Positions 1-14,000 are shown, counted from the stretch's first letter. The stretch: 64,000 nt of DNA from Iris pallida (GCA_029216955.1 JANAVB010002199.1:14817417-14881416), one strand, 5' to 3'. Numbers and translations: made by a program. The notes: generated by a model from the sequence alone, not told the origin.

Positions 1-771
1 CTGCTAACAAGATCTCCAAATGCAGTCCCTGCTGGAACCGCTGGGCCATATCAAACTCGGTTGCCACCAAGGTGGGGGCAAACCTACTGAGCCTAGAAAA
101 CTTCGATGCATAACTGTCGACTGTTCTGCCTCCTTGCTTCAAGTTGGTAAATCTGGTCTGCAGGTCGTACCGAGCCACAGCATCAAAGTACTTCGTCTGG
201 AATCTCTCTCTAAACACTGCCCAAGCAATGGGTGCCACTAATCCCATGGCCTGCGCCGCCCACCAACTGCGAGCCAAGTCCAACAACTGCAGGCGTACCA
301 CCGCCACCTTCTCGTTCTCGGGTGTCCTGGCTGCTTCCAGAATCACCTCGGTATCCTGAAGCTATGCATCCGCGGCAATCGCATCCTCAGTGCCGTCGAA
401 AAAGGAGGGTTCAAGCGTTTGAAGCTGTTGGCCGCCTGGTTCCCTGGATGTCCGCCTCGGGTTAAAGCATCTTGAACCGTCTGGTGCAGGGCGTCGCTTC
501 GACGATCCTAGGAAGCTATCAAGGTTCTGATGAGGCCTACTAAGGTACCATCATCTGGCTCTGCGGGCTGGACGGGCCGAACTGGTGACTCTCCTCCAGT
601 AGGCACAACTCTGGAGGCTATCCCGGAATGCTGGGCTTGATCTCCAGGTTGCTGCTGATCCGCGGGATGTGCTCCACCTCGTCGATCAGTAGGACCAGGT
701 ACAGTGCCGCTGAAGAAGACGACACGGGGAACAATAAGGAAAGGACCAGGACAGATCAATGATACAAGCAT
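1..771 (-). pseudogene. Ty3/gypsy gag fragment, broken
   Basis: Read on the minus strand, positions about 1-340 encode a typical plant Ty3/gypsy capsid region: a SWWAAQA motif, then FRERFQTKYFDA, then LKQGGRTVDSYASKFSRL and SRFAP. This order is the retrotransposon gag domain seen in chromovirus and related elements. The reading frame runs off the left edge of the window, so protease and pol would lie outside. A stop codon (TAG) falls near position 366, where the family normally has a tryptophan. The more N-terminal part (about 440-771) is only readable by changing frame. The fragment is therefore a decayed copy. The exact lineage cannot be fixed from gag alone. Confidence 0.8.
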
Positions 772-2475
772 GTAATCAGGGCAAGAATTTCAGGGATTTG
801 AAAATACGGGCGGAGATCAAGGGCGAATACTGATTGAGACATCTATTCGGTAAACCTCCACACATCTTGATTAACAAGACCTGCATGGGCCACCACTTAA
901 ACCATGTCACGCTCCAGAACCAGAATACTGGAGAGCGGGGGCAGACATAGCCAGCTACGTATATTGAAATAGAATACATCTCAACTATACGGTCACGGCT
1001 GTCTAGATATGAGGGTTTACTACAAGCCAACAGTCTCTTAAGGTCAAGCCTATTGTCTCAATCTCAAGCAAGTAATAATTACAAGATGTATGATCATTAA
1101 ATATACAATAAAAGGCATCCCAAATATTATATATCAGCTGATCATGAAGCTAGTCGTACAAAATGTTAGGACTAGCAAGAGTTTAAGTCATACATGATCA
1201 ACCCTAGAATTTGTTAATTATGTTTACAGCCCGTAGGCAGACAGTAAGTAAAAGTGCAGCGAGCTAACAGGTGCTCGTCGGCTAAACGCCTCAAAAGAAT
1301 AATTTTACAATAAAGTGGGGCAAAACAAAAAGGAAAACCCACTCTTGGCCCGGGTTCCGTCTAGTTGTCACCATTGGGCTGGAAGCTTGGTAGATCCTCG
1401 GGAGCTGCTCCGAAATCTGGCCACACAAAACCAGCTGGGTCAACCCCAGAAAGAGCAAGTGCCACAAGGGGGCCACGAAATAAGAACAAAAGCCAGCAAT
1501 CAGCACAGAAGATATAATATTAAACTAGAATTATGAAAACATGTCAGGATGATATACGACGAGATAACCATGGAACTATTCCGATAGCCAGGTTACAACC
1601 CGTAAACCAAACAAGGACCGGAGTTGTAACCCTTCATCTGAACAGAGCTTGGTTTTCCACCATTTATCGGCAAGATAATAATGTAAGCAATCAAGACAGG
1701 AAATATTCTGGTACTGGATCAAGACATGCCCAGACTGGTTATACTTCATTCAATCAATCACGACCAAGCAGATACTACGGCTTACTACTTTAACTAACTA
1801 GGGTTATCACAGGCCTAATTACTAACAAGATGCAGTGAGATTGTTCCACAGCCACAAGCCCTGCAGACCATCCAGGCTACCCAGGACGAAAGATTAGGGT
1901 TGAATTCAGGTGGGTACATCGCCCGGAAGACAAATGTACCCTTAGGTGACTTAGAGGGTGCAACACTCGACGGTGCGCTGGAAATGTGCCCTACTCGACG
2001 GCAGGCTACAGATCCCAAGAGCGCCCAGGTAACGGGATTGCCTGTAGCTGTGTCATCTCTTCATGACTACTGTGTTATTCTAGTTATTAACCTTAATCCA
2101 TTTTAGTAGGTACTCCTGACCGTGGTACTCAGGAGTTCCATCCTAGACATGATGCAAGACTGGACAAGTGAATTAACAAGCAAGCAAGAAAGAACCACCC
2201 ACGGTGTCAAGACAGGTCAAGCTAAGTTATCAGGTTATGTCAAGTCAGGAGTGCGCCGCCACGGGCCACTATCAAGTCATGTTGGTCATGTCAGGAGTGC
2301 ACCACTACGGGTCACTGTCGTGTTATGCTAGTTCCTTGCCATACCAAGCCATGTACAATAGTCATTCCAAACATTTTAAGTAAAATCAAGTTCAGGACAA
2401 AAGGCGTAAGGATATAAAATGGGCATGAAATATCTAATAAAATATCAAAATACGAGTCAGGGGATGCGTACGCAC
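772..2475. other. No gene seen; probable leader/LTR remains of the gag element
   Basis: No host coding pattern is visible. Because the gag reads leftward, this stretch would hold the leader and 5' LTR of that element, but I found neither the initiator-Met primer-binding complement nor an LTR boundary. Around 2240-2325 a unit of about 47 bp (core gtcaggagtgc, acgggccact, caagtcatgt) is present twice with substitutions. Confidence 0.4.
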
Positions 2476-2968
2476 AAAAGCACGCACGCAGGGGGAATGC
2501 ATACGCAATATAACACGCACGCAGGAGGGCAGCGTATGTGAAAGTCACGCACGCTCAAGGGGCAGCGTATGTGAAAGTCACGCACGCTCAAGGGGCAGCG
2601 TATGTGAAAAGTCACGCACGCTCAGGGGCAGCGTACATGAAAAGTCACGCACGCTCAAGGGGCAGCGTATGTGAAAAGTCACGCACGCTCAGGGGAGCAG
2701 CTGCGTGAAAGTCACGCACGCTCAAGGGAGCAGTGTGTGAAAGTCACGCACGCTACAGGGAGCAGTGTGTGAAAGTCACGTACGCTCAAGGGAGCAGCTG
2801 CGTGAAAGTCACGCACGCTCAAGGGAGCAGCTGCGTGAAAGTCACGCACGCTACAGGGAGCAGTGTATGAAAGTCACGCACGCTACAGGGAGCAGTGTGT
2901 GAAATGTCACGCACGCTCAAGGGAACAGTGTGCGTGAAAAGTCACGCACGCTCAAGGGAACAGTGGGC
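2476..2968. repeat. Minisatellite, about 14 units of 31-34 bp
   Basis: The core gtcacgcacgct recurs about 14 times. It is joined by ggggcagcgtatgtgaaa in the left half and ggagcagctgcgtgaaa or ggagcagtgtgtgaaa in the right half, so two unit subtypes are arranged in blocks. Spacing varies by one or two bases. It is probably part of a retrotransposon LTR or leader but could be independent. Confidence 0.85.
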
Positions 2969-3110
2969 GGCCGGAGCGAGCAGGGGGGGGGGGGGTGGGG
3001 GGCGGGGGGGACGGAGCTAGCAGGGGGGGGGGGCGGCCGGAGTGAGCAGGGGGGGCGGCCGGAGCGTGCAGGGGGGGAGGGTTAGGGGTAGGGGTAGGGG
3101 TAGGGGCATT
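2969..3110 (+). repeat. G-run block with G-quadruplex potential
   Basis: The minisatellite passes into runs of 7-12 G separated by cggccggagcgagcag-like units (three or four copies). It ends at 3080-3108 in four or more GGGG runs separated only by TA. Four G-runs with two-base loops are a classic quadruplex pattern on the plus strand. Long G-runs are also error-prone in assembly, so lengths are uncertain. Confidence 0.75.
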
Positions 3111-3490
3111 TTAGTCCAAAATAACATCTGGGTACCAAATTGTTACAAAAAATAGTTTAGGGTACAAAGTTGAAAAATGGTAATAGTTGAGGGTAGCAAA
3201 GGGCAATTAAGCCAAAAAAAAATTATTTATTTGGGTCAATTCTTTGTTCAACAGTGTGAGTTCTTTGTCACAGAAAATGTGTCAATTCTTTCCGGAAAAA
3301 AATAACCGATGGGGACGCGCATTCTGTATTTTTGCAGGAGAGCATGCATTTAAGTAGGTGCCGGCCGCTATCAAACGAGACTAAAAGTGTGCCTACTCTT
3401 ACTTTTTGGGATTAGCCACATTTTGGAGCGATCTGCCGGTCATCTCATTTGATTTGAGTCTTCTCCCCTTGAATCATCATCCCCGAGCGC

Positions 3491-3640
3491 TATATTTGAT
3501 ACAGAATTTGATACATCTTTCTGTATGACAGCTAGACCCTCCTATATATATTTGCTTATACAGTTGTCAAGAAAATAGGAAGGTCCATCTGTCATACAGA
3601 AGACTGTATCAAATTTTAATACAGCCTTCTGCATCAAAGT
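3491..3640. repeat. Imperfect inverted repeat (MITE-like)
   Basis: The left arm reads tttgatacagaatttgatac then ctttctgtatgacag. The right arm reads ctgtcatacagaag then tgtatcaaattttaatacag and gcatcaaa. The arms are about 45 bp and enclose roughly 55 bp of AT-rich sequence, so the transcript could fold back. No target-site duplication was established. Confidence 0.55.
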
Positions 3641-3699
3641 TTTTTTTTTTTCCATCACCAATAGCTACTTGATAATCACGAAACTTGCAATAACCATGT

Positions 3700-4263
3700 C
3701 GGAAAACTTCCCACGGAGTACGGAGTGCAAATATGACTTTACGTCCTTCATCCACGTTCGTGTCCGAAAACTTCCCACGGAGTAACTCTCCACTAAGTGG
3801 ACAGCTACAAAGTTGAAACATCCACAACAGCAGCAGTGCAATCTCGAAAACTTCCCACGGAGTCGTTGGAGTTCGTTGGGCCCGTAGGAACGTGAGATTC
3901 AGCACCATCCCGTTTTTGATACGTATGTGTGAAGTGCAAAATGACACCTCACTTTGCACTCTTCGTCCATGTCCTTGTCTAAGTCGCTCGAGAGAAAAAT
4001 TCCCAAAAATGGGTGATCTCATAATGTGGACGGTTACAACAATAACTCTCCACTAAATGAACAGACACAAAGCTGATGCGTCCGAAACATCAGTACAATT
4101 GCAGAAACTGAAGTTCCTACTAAGCTTTTGGAACTCATTGGAGCCCGTCGGGCCCGCAGGAAAATGCGGTCCAGCACATGCAAAGTACAAAATGTCATTT
4201 TACGCCCTTCGTCCATGTAAGTATCCGAGTCGTTCCAAGGAAAATTTTCGAAAAATTGGATAA
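3700..4263. repeat. Diverged tandem repeat block
   Basis: Short phrases recur: aacttcccacggagt three times (about 3708, 3771, 3849), aactctccact twice (about 3785, 4045), and a longer unit gggcccg(t/c)aggaa ... cttcgtccatgt ... aaaaattgg twice (about 3888 and 4150). The minus-strand 137-residue frame over this block is probably an accident of the repeat. I do not recognise the family. Confidence 0.5.
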
Positions 4264-4653
4264 CAAAAATAATTATTCCTTGGAGGATTTAAACCTTACC
4301 ACCCTCTCCTCTATTCATGAAGTACCACTCCACATGTGTACAAGACAACAACATGGAAATACATAATTGTGGTTTACCAAATCATGGAGTGTGAATCCGG
4401 ATTTCTAGAGACCACTTTCAAACCAAACTCCAACAGAAGATTGCAACACCATCTCCACAACCAAGGATTTGTGGCCAAGTGGTCTTTGCTTTTCTTGTGA
4501 CAGACAACTGGCTACCATGGATCTTCTCCCCTCAAGAAATGGTGCCTTCCAATACAACAGAAATTTGATACAAAGGCATTTCCCTTTCGACAATGTGTAA
4601 TAAATGTCTAAAAAACCACAAATTGCCGGGAAAAATAAACAGGCCTCGCTCGC

Positions 4654-5091
4654 TCACATCATGTTGGTCGTTCGATGAACATCAAACTCGTTATGATCTC
4701 CGACTACTTGCCCGGTGGGAGCATTAAACCCATACCCATCATGAAACCTATCGTCGTGCCCCCCGCCCCCCTCTGGTCCCCGCATCACAAGGGACGAACC
4801 CCAAGGGACCTGATTTGGAGGCTCCGAACCTGATGGATCCTGGTTCATACCGGTAAGGGATATGGCGTTATTGTTTTGTGGGGAGTTCGCAGAAGATCTT
4901 CGGTTGCTGGAACTTCCAGTGGTCATCGACGACAGTGATTGCTGCTGGTTCTTCGCGGGCGGTGACTTGGGCCGCAGGCTTTCAATCTCGGGGGTTGTCA
5001 GTACAAGATGAGGTGCTTCAGGGGGCGGATTTCGCCCACCCCCTCCCTGCCAAACTTTCCCATCCTTGTCAGCAAAGTTCCGGATATAAGC
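4654..5091 (-). CDS. MTB: MTB exon 6: C-terminal tail and stop
   Basis: From the acceptor ctgcag|gcttat the exon encodes [17 protein letters not shown], then NPPPEAPHL and a [13 protein letters not shown] segment. A Ser/Asn/Gly-rich tail ends RTTNMM before the stop at 4654-4656. The first 50 residues match the conserved end of plant MTB proteins; the remaining tail is low-complexity. The usual single-exon ATG at 4926 is internal, not a start. Confidence 0.93.
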   Translation of the reverse strand, partial: AYIRNFADKDGKVWQGGGGRNPPPEAPHLVLTTPEIESLRPKSPPAKNQQQSLSSMTTGSSSNRRSSANSPQNNNAISLTGMNQDPSGSEPPNQVPWGSSLVMRGPEGGGGHDDRFHDGYGFNAPTGQVVGDHNEFDVHRTTNMM

Positions 5092-8000
5092 CTGCAGAAT
5101 ATAAGAATTGTAGTTAGGGTTTCATCAAGAGCAACCACACCTGACAAATATCGCAAACCTCAGTTTCTCCATGTATGATTTATATAAGGGTCCAAGACTA
5201 TAATATAGATGACAAAAGAGAGAGCACAGTTTTTGTCTACGCTAACAGTACGACAGCACTAATGCGAAAACGCAGGGCTATAACCCACTTGTCCTTGCTG
5301 CGTTTAGTCCAGTGAAGAGTCTGAAACTATAATGGAAGTGTGGGATTTTTCACGAATTTCAAAGTAGGTGGCAGCACTCGCTTGTAATTTATTCTCATCA
5401 CATAGGTTGCACGGATTCATATATGGACCCGATAGAGGGAGAATTTTTGAAAACTTTGGAATATGGGTACAGCGCACGCACACACACACACATATAAGCA
5501 TATTTTGGGTACTAAGTATGTTTCAATATGTTCTAGAGAGGATGTAATGCAAAGAAATATTACCTTCTTATTTGTCAATTATGTTTGGCATGATCACAAA
5601 TATGTCAAAATTACTTTCAACTATGTTATGCGTCTCTTTAAGACTAGACAGGGGTGAGCCATATTCGACATGAAAGTATCATGCCCAATAAGTGTCGGAT
5701 ACGTGCACGGTTACGGTCCTTCTGAGAAGTATCCGTGCAACATAGCTTACACTAATTATAAGAAAACAAATGATATCTTGTACTTAAATGCAAAATTATA
5801 TTCATTATTCTTAAAATAAATAATAAATGGACCGTTGAAATGCATAACTGTATTTCATACTGCATATTTATATTTACTAGAAGATAATGAGGGCAATGTG
5901 GATATAGAGGCGTAAATATGCAATTATTCAAGTAAATATTCATCTTTGCGAGAAAGGACATATTCCGAGCGTATATATGCAGAAATTCTCTCGTCATGTG
6001 GCTTGAGACTATGGTCCTACCATATACAGTAGAATGTAGAAGAAGAAAAAAACTATGTACCTCTGAATTGAAATTTGAAGACGACAATCCTCTCCCAACA
6101 GTCAGCCAACCGGAACGGATGTTATGGTCCTCGCCAAACAGTTCTAGCCGCCTCCTGCCGAGGGCAAAATGCTCGATTATCCTATACATATCATCGGGCT
6201 TCTTCGTTGAACCTGGTAGGACACCAAGAAGGTCATTACGTTGATCAGACCATTTCAGGTAGAAACACTTCTCACAAGATTTTGAGGAGAAGAATAATAA
6301 TTCATATGGGAGGGTGGGTCTGGGGTGGGGAGAATGTCTCTAAAATATAAACATGCATGGATTGTCCTTTGATGCTGCTGTTGCCTAAAGGACCCAAATG
6401 AAGAAGAATAGATACCATGATCACCATAAAAATGCATGCGTATGATTTTGGCAGAGGTCCCAAAGGGACTGTTTAGTTTGCAAGCACTATGCTATAGTTA
6501 CGAAAAACGCTGAAATCTAGTCAGTTGCTTAGCTTAACCCCAATTGTTAAGACCTAAAAAAATTGAGTTCTATATAATGATAGATGCTTTCTTCAACAAA
6601 AGTGAAATTTCGGTTTCAGCAAGCACATGGGCAAGCAAACACAGCCTTACAAGATTTATGAAGTGACAGCATGATTATGTTAACTTAGATAAAGTTCAGT
6701 TGGAAAAAAACATTTGCTTAATATGGCAAAACTCAGAAAAGACAGAAGTTTCCAACAGAGGAGAAATTCTGAAAAAATATAGATCACAAAAACACAGTAA
6801 ATTGATCTCCAGAACTAAAAGAACAAGAATATATTGATCTTAAGGTTTCAATTTAGTTGTAGATATCCTACAAGAAAAGCTGGAGGTTCTGATTCCATAA
6901 GCCTGTTTGTTTTAGAAGAGATCGTATACCAAACAATGCACAAGAAGAGTGAGCAATCATGAACATTGTTACATTAGAATGTAAGCCAGTGATCACATCA
7001 GACGAATTTCTTGAAATGACGGCTAGTTAGCAAGCTTTATCAGAACAGGTTATTACATAAAATCTAAATCAAGTTGGTTTTATGACTGGTTGTCTTTCAA
7101 AACCCATAAACTCAAAATTGTGTAGTATGAAAGAACGGTGTTCTTTTAAATAACCTATGAGAATGAAAGTTACAATTTTGATTTAGGAAGCAAATGAGCA
7201 ACCAAAAATAGGTTCAAAGACTTAATAGTAATGGGCCTATGCTGCATGGATAGGTGCGGCAACACAGTGCAGAGATGACAACATGGTGATTTTGAAAAAC
7301 TAGTATACAACACAGCAGGGTAAACAATAAAAAAATAGTATATAATTACATTGTTCTTAGATTCTTATCTTAAAAAGAAACACAAATAGTAAATGGGAGA
7401 TTTTCATGACCCAAATTCGAATACTAAAAATGAGAAGGAGCAAGAGGAAAGTGGTGATTCGCCAAAAAAGAGACTCAATTATTACAATGAAAGAATATTA
7501 CGATAAAAATGCATTTGACTCGTACCTTTTAAGCACTATTTCATCTCCTTAAGCCTGTCAATGGTACCTGATAACCCGTTAACCTGATCCAATTTCTAAA
7601 CAAAACTTCAGGCTTGAATGTAAAAGAGAAAACCTTAATCAATTTCTAGTCGGGTTCGGATACAAGTAATGAAACCTGAAAGATATTTGGGTCGAGTTCA
7701 GGTTTTAATAAAATGCAAAAAGCCGTTATTATATATATAAACCTAACCGGCCTGATTTTTCAATCAAAAACTGGGTTTAGATGTAAAAAAGAACTTGAAT
7801 GGAATTCAGATTTCGTTTGCGTTTTACGAGAATCCGACCCAAACTGGAGCCATTGACAGCAGACCTCCTTGTTAGCATTATAGTGTTCTTCCCCTTTATG
7901 TTGTGGATGCCCCTAGATACACAAGTAGTATTGGGGAATTTATGATTTGTACGCAATACATATCCTTTTAAGTACTGGAACGTCCAAGTATCGGGCACAT

Positions 8001-11000
8001 ACTTAACAAAGGTACGGCACCGCATTGACAGCATAGTACAAAAAGGATAATAGTTAAAGAGGAGTCAAATTTTTAAGAACATGATTCGTGTCTGCAACTA
8101 CTTCAACAACTTATTTTGTCGATGATGGACTTCACTAAAGAAAATTTCAGTGGACTTCAAATCCTGTCTCCAATTAATGCACTTTAAAAGCCAAGTATTA
8201 GCAAGCTACACTTAAAACGAAGTCTCTCTCATGCATAGGTTTAGACTTACAGAGTTGTTTATGAGCTCTGTAGAGTTATGAGGCTGTTTATAAGCTTTAC
8301 TTAGTAAGTTATTAGGTATCAACTGATAGCTATTGACAAAACCGAAACAAAATCTTTCAATGGGTATCAGTTCCAACTGAAAGTCATATCAATGTCATGC
8401 TTGATCACATGAAGATTAAATCAATGGAGAAATTGCATTAGATCAAGTTAATGATTATGAATCATTGATTAAGAAGCCAGTTTAATTTGTATGAATAGAA
8501 AATTGAAAATAATATGATTAAGAAAATGAAGGACCATTTATTGGATTTGAAGAATATAGCAGCACCTCATTGTGAATCTATTATGAGAAAAATATAGGAA
8601 ACAGAAGACAAGTCTGTTAAACTTTTCCCACTGTTGTCTAAAGACAAGTGGTTCTTTATCTAAAATTATAAAAGGAACTTTTAGTTTATAAATTATGGCC
8701 TCCGGTGAAAGTTGATAAGAATGAAATAGTATATAGTAAAGGAAACCTAAAGGCATAGGTTACAAATTAGCCATTGTCTTTTTTGTCTAACTTTGTGAAT
8801 AAACTTTCAGGTCAGTTCTTTATTTGCATTTTCGACGACTTCTTTTCCTTAATATTTTGAGAGGAGTCTAATATTCCCCTCCACTTTAATGTTCAAATTT
8901 AAATAATCCCAGCTTCCTGGAATCCTTTTCTCGCCATAGCATACCTTTATTGAACCAGTTGATGGTTATGGCCTTACCATTGTCCCTGAAGTCTTCATAT
9001 CAGGGATGATAGAATATAGATACAACTACCATAGCTTCTCATATTGGCGTTGCCTAAACTTTCACCGTTTTGCAAATTGTTACCCTAAACTATCACAATT
9101 AGCAACTTGCTATACTAAAGTATTGTAATTAACAACTATACCTTGAACATTCACCGATTTGCAACTTACTACCTTATGCATGTAAAGTAGGGTACCACTA
9201 AGAAATATGAAGCGTATCATCGTTGATGGCATAAAGGTAGCAAGTTGCACATTTGAAAACGTTCAAGGTATTTAAGTGTTAATTATAATATTTTTGGATA
9301 GCAAGTTGCTAATTTGATAGTTTAGGATAGCAACTTGCAAATCGATAAAATTTTAAGGATATTTAGTTGCAAAGTAGTCAAATAAGAATATTTCATTGAA
9401 GATAATGTCACGTCCCGATTCATAGAGTCATTTATTCACATATTTAATCTCTTGGAATCGATCGTCCTCGCTTGGGCGTGATGCCGTACAAGTCTGGTAT
9501 TGCACTTGTACAAGGCAAAGATGGTACATAAGTGATAATTCTTCAAATAGGAACACATTGCGACGGCAGAAGCAGACAAATTGAAGTTAGTGAGGACAAT
9601 CTTTCTCATTGAATAGAAGTACATTATTTCTTTATAGCAGCGGAGATAAAGGACAACTTGAAGTCACACTGAGACATATAGAACTTTATTCTCTTTATTG
9701 ATAATCGAAGAAAGTACAAGACTTGTATTGAAGTACAATGATTATAGTACATCTCTCTATACATTGGAAACCAACTGAACAATACTATACAGCTTACATT
9801 GATATTTGGATACAATGGATTACAACTCGATATACCGACTTGGCTTACAATCTCACTGGTACAACTGATTTCAATATTCCATACATTATGCCCTTTATAA
9901 ACAGAAGACATCATCTTGTACAAGGAGAGCTTCTGTATGCCCAACAAATCTTCGATGCCGCGGAACCAATCAAGCCAATCTTCGTGTGTGGAATATTCCA
10001 AGCAAGAGCACCTGCCCACAAAACGTGGGTCAGCACATCATCTATGCACTGGCGAGTAGAATCCAACCCACTCGCATAAATCCAACATTTAAAGTGATCA
10101 TTTAAGCAAGCATTTATTAGAATGGTCTTTCTACTTGGGGCCTAGCATCAGTTTACAGTTCATGGGCAATAATCAGAGTGAAGCATGTAAACATATTCTT
10201 GTAGCATTCATGTGGACATCTTTTTAACATTCTTGGTGTTATCATGCAAAGGCATCATTGAGGCATACTAGGTGTTATCATGAAAAGGCATCATTGAGGC
10301 ATCGTTAACATTAACATCTTAAACATGGTATGACAGTTCTCACTTCAAGCATCACTTAGCATGTATGTTGTGTTTTGAGCAATGATTATAGCATGGCATC
10401 TTTCTAGCATACTCAATTTAACATGTTAAGCAGGATCTCATACTGAAAGGCTACATACAGCATCATTTACTTATTTGGAACATAAGCACGCAAGTTAAAC
10501 CAACACATATTTCGAATTATCACGTTTAAGTGATTTCTTACCGATAGCCGACTCCCTCGTACCTGCACAAAATACAGGATAATATGATATTCTTACTCTG
10601 TCTGCACAAAACATTCATTAGCATGCATCCTGACTACATGACCACTGGTGGTTGTGCACCATGTCGACGTGCCATATAGGACTTCATAGGGTATGGGATG
10701 TGCCCTTCACCAGGTTGCGAACCCGAATGAGGATCCCAATACCGTGCTACCAAAGCACCAATTCCTCCTAGGCCGACTCGATCCCACCGCCGCGGGTACC
10801 GTTCGAGAAAATCCTTGTATACAAGTACGTCTATGGTCATGCGAATGCGTGTCCGACCCGATCGTGTTCGAAGTCGCATGATACAATAATAAGATAAGAA
10901 AAGGCAACAGTTCATCATCTCCTCTTTCCAATATTTCCACCTGTTCACTTGGTGATCTCAATGATCCCAAGCCTCATCATTTCTCATTGCATCAATCATT

Positions 11001-14000
11001 GCAACATTTCTTATATCATCCCTTCTAAGAGGAACAAATAACATTTCATTCATACCGATAGGACCTGCATCATTTCATTCATATCATAGGGACAATATTC
11101 TTTCTTTCATTGCTTAGAAGGAAGCAAGCAACAGCAACAGTTATACAGAATATACATGATTCTTGTATTTCATTCAATTCTTTGTGTTAATAGCATAGCC
11201 AGTTCATTACTCATGTATCATTCCCGTAGCATCTCATTACTCAAGTGATTTATTCATTTCATCAAGATTAAGCATAAGAGACATTATCTATTCATTCTCA
11301 GGCATCAATTTATATTAGCAGTTCGAGTGTGATTCAATCAGCAATTCAATATTCATGTCTTATTCATTTCAATAATCCACAACATATGCATCTCTATTAT
11401 TCAGCAACTAAGACATGGAACATTTAGGGAAGATTCATAGCATCATATTATTCTATTTATTAAGCATGCAGGAATAAGGAGGAAGGAGGACAGTTCCACT
11501 TGCCTTATATAAGGGTCTTCCTGCTCCAATCTCATCAAGCGTAGCTTCACCAGCGAGCCACATTCCAATACCCATTCCATCTAGCCAGCTCAGAAAGACT
11601 GCATCAGTCTCAATTCTCCTGATCTCCAACATAAGTCACGGTCCAACATTCTGATCCCATCCAACAAGCCAACCAAATGCCTCGTGCAGAGCGGGGCATT
11701 ACATAATATACCACTCAGAAGAAGTTTCGTCCTCGAAACTTAAGAAAACAACTCATCTACTAGATTCACTTAATCACAATGAGTTACTCATTCAGCTTCA
11801 ATTCAATATTCATTTCAGCCCACTCGGTCATTTCAAAATAGTTGTCCAACAGTATCATTTTAATCAATCAACGATTCAATCCATCTATCTCTTTTTTCAA
11901 ATACTTGCAACTTCTCATTGATTCACCAACATTTTTCTTGCATTCTATCTTGGTCGCAACACATCACTTCATTTGGATCCATACACATATTTCAGGCGTC
12001 CCCAAAATATATGCATTTCAGCCAAAGTCTGCGCTAGTGCGATAAATTCTTCCAACAATATTATCTCAGTCGCAACCTATCACTTCGGCTGTATCCATAC
12101 ACATATTTTAGGCGTCCCCAAAACATATGTACTTCAACCAACTTCCATGATAGTATAATTCGATCAGCCACGATATAACTCTCTTTTCCAAATCAGACTT
12201 AGTATCCTTTCAATTGACTTATCACTTTATTCACTTTGCCACAATCACTATTTTCCAGGCCACCACTTAACATCAGGGACAATCTCCATCCAAGCATAAC
12301 ATTTCTAACATTCGATCAAGGGTCTAACTTAGAGCCAATCATATCAAGGTTTCACAACAACAATTATTTTCCTTCCCAAATCCAACAACATTTTTCACCG
12401 AGGCAATTCATCTTTTCTAAAAGATACAATCCAACATCACCAACTATCGATTATCCGAGTCAGGGTATAATTCTATGCAACAGTCAAGGTTAACCCAGCT
12501 ACCCGACTATAGATACCTATCCAACATTTCCGTCATGAGCAGTCAATTCCATCTCATAATAATAATTCACTATTCGATACATACAAATCAAGTCTCATCC
12601 CACGATTCCATTTCCCGCTATAGGCCGGCACATAATTCTCAAGGTCAAACATCTCTAAGGTTCATATTGGAGCATATATATAACATATCACTCTTAGGTC
12701 GTACTCATCACCATCTCTCGTTTAATGCCACAAGGTTATTCTATGGGTCGCCAACGGCCAGCTATTATTCGGTCCAGTCTCAATGGTTAGCTATGTCGAC
12801 AGCTATACCTAATCATTCAGGTGACTTCCCTAGAGTGGACGGCTACTAGGGATCATGCTAGTTTCTTTCTTAGGGCCAACAAGCAACCGACAGCTCTAAG
12901 GAACTCTACCCAAACCTATGGGTATCAACTCAGTCTGAATACTAATCTCTATTGTCGGCTATGCCAACAATTGGTAAGTCCTCAATTGGTCACTAGGGCC
13001 AAGTCTATCTATCCAGGGTCTTCCTCAAGGAAATAATTCCCACAGAGGCTCATTCTAGACTTACCCGACGATCGACTAAGATCGATCTATCAACATTACG
13101 GTCAATCCCAATCCGACATACGATCTTCATCGTTCTAATAATCCATCAAGTAAATTCTCAATGATCCAAATTTCTATTCCAATTCCTTTGTACCCACATA
13201 AACCCATAAACCAAGGTTAACTATTCAAGGGTCATCGATCCCGATAGTTTTTAACATAACTATGGAATCATACTATTTGGTTCGTATGACAGAGTCACAC
13301 CACTAAGTCGTAAGCCAACAATCTATATCCCAACCAACAATCACTTATACCGATATTATCCAACACGTTTGCAATTTCTTGTTCCCATTCGTTTCTCAAT
13401 CATCAAACTTTCTTACGGGCATTCTTAAATTTCGTTCCTTTTCCAGCCGTCAAAATCTTATATGGACATTCTTTAAAATTCTCTACCTCAAGGGTCGAGT
13501 AGTTCATTCTGTTCAATCTGATAATTCATGTATCAATTAACCATCCTCTATGCAACACAAGGATTCAGGGTTGCTACTTGTCACTTTTCTGGTACAATTC
13601 AATTCTTGAGCATATATGCGCATAAGCAACGAATATCCTTTGGTGATCTAGATGGGTTAACATCTATTACACCTTAGGGTCAAGGCACAAATCTCTAATA
13701 TTTCTTTGGTCACCGACAACTTTTTCCAAAACTTTCATCTTAGCAATCAACATTGTATTAGCGACAAATAATTTGCATCCAACCAATCGAAATCAACATT
13801 CAGATATTCTAAGCCACAACATTCTCTAGCCAAATCCATTTACTCATAGCATACTAACGGTCTTACTAGTCTGAGTCAGCACTCGACTAAACAATTTCTA
13901 ACCATGCCACCGATTACAATTTTCGACAATCTCGTTATCCAACATAACATCACCGTCAAGGGACACTCGAGTCATCTAGCCACAATACATGACTCCCAGC

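Larger units (their letters stand above)
3111..4653. other. No gene; repeats downstream of MTB
   Basis: This is the region 3' of the MTB stop codon. It should contain the MTB 3' UTR next to 4653, but I could not identify the poly(A) site. Two repeats within it are listed separately (an inverted repeat at 3491-3640 and a diverged tandem block at 3700-4263). Confidence 0.5.

Noticed and set aside
3609..4022. 137-residue minus-strand frame
   Set aside because: Built from a diverged tandem repeat; no motif, and repeated phrases fall in different frames.
5752..6244. Independent genes from open frames near MTB exon 5
   Set aside because: The minus-strand frame is exon 5 plus intron readthrough; the plus-strand frames are its shadow.
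9624..10948. Open frames of 131, 113 and 104 residues repeated at 14940-16288
   Set aside because: They lie in both LTRs of element A. Their repetition reflects LTR identity, not selection, and they match no family I know.
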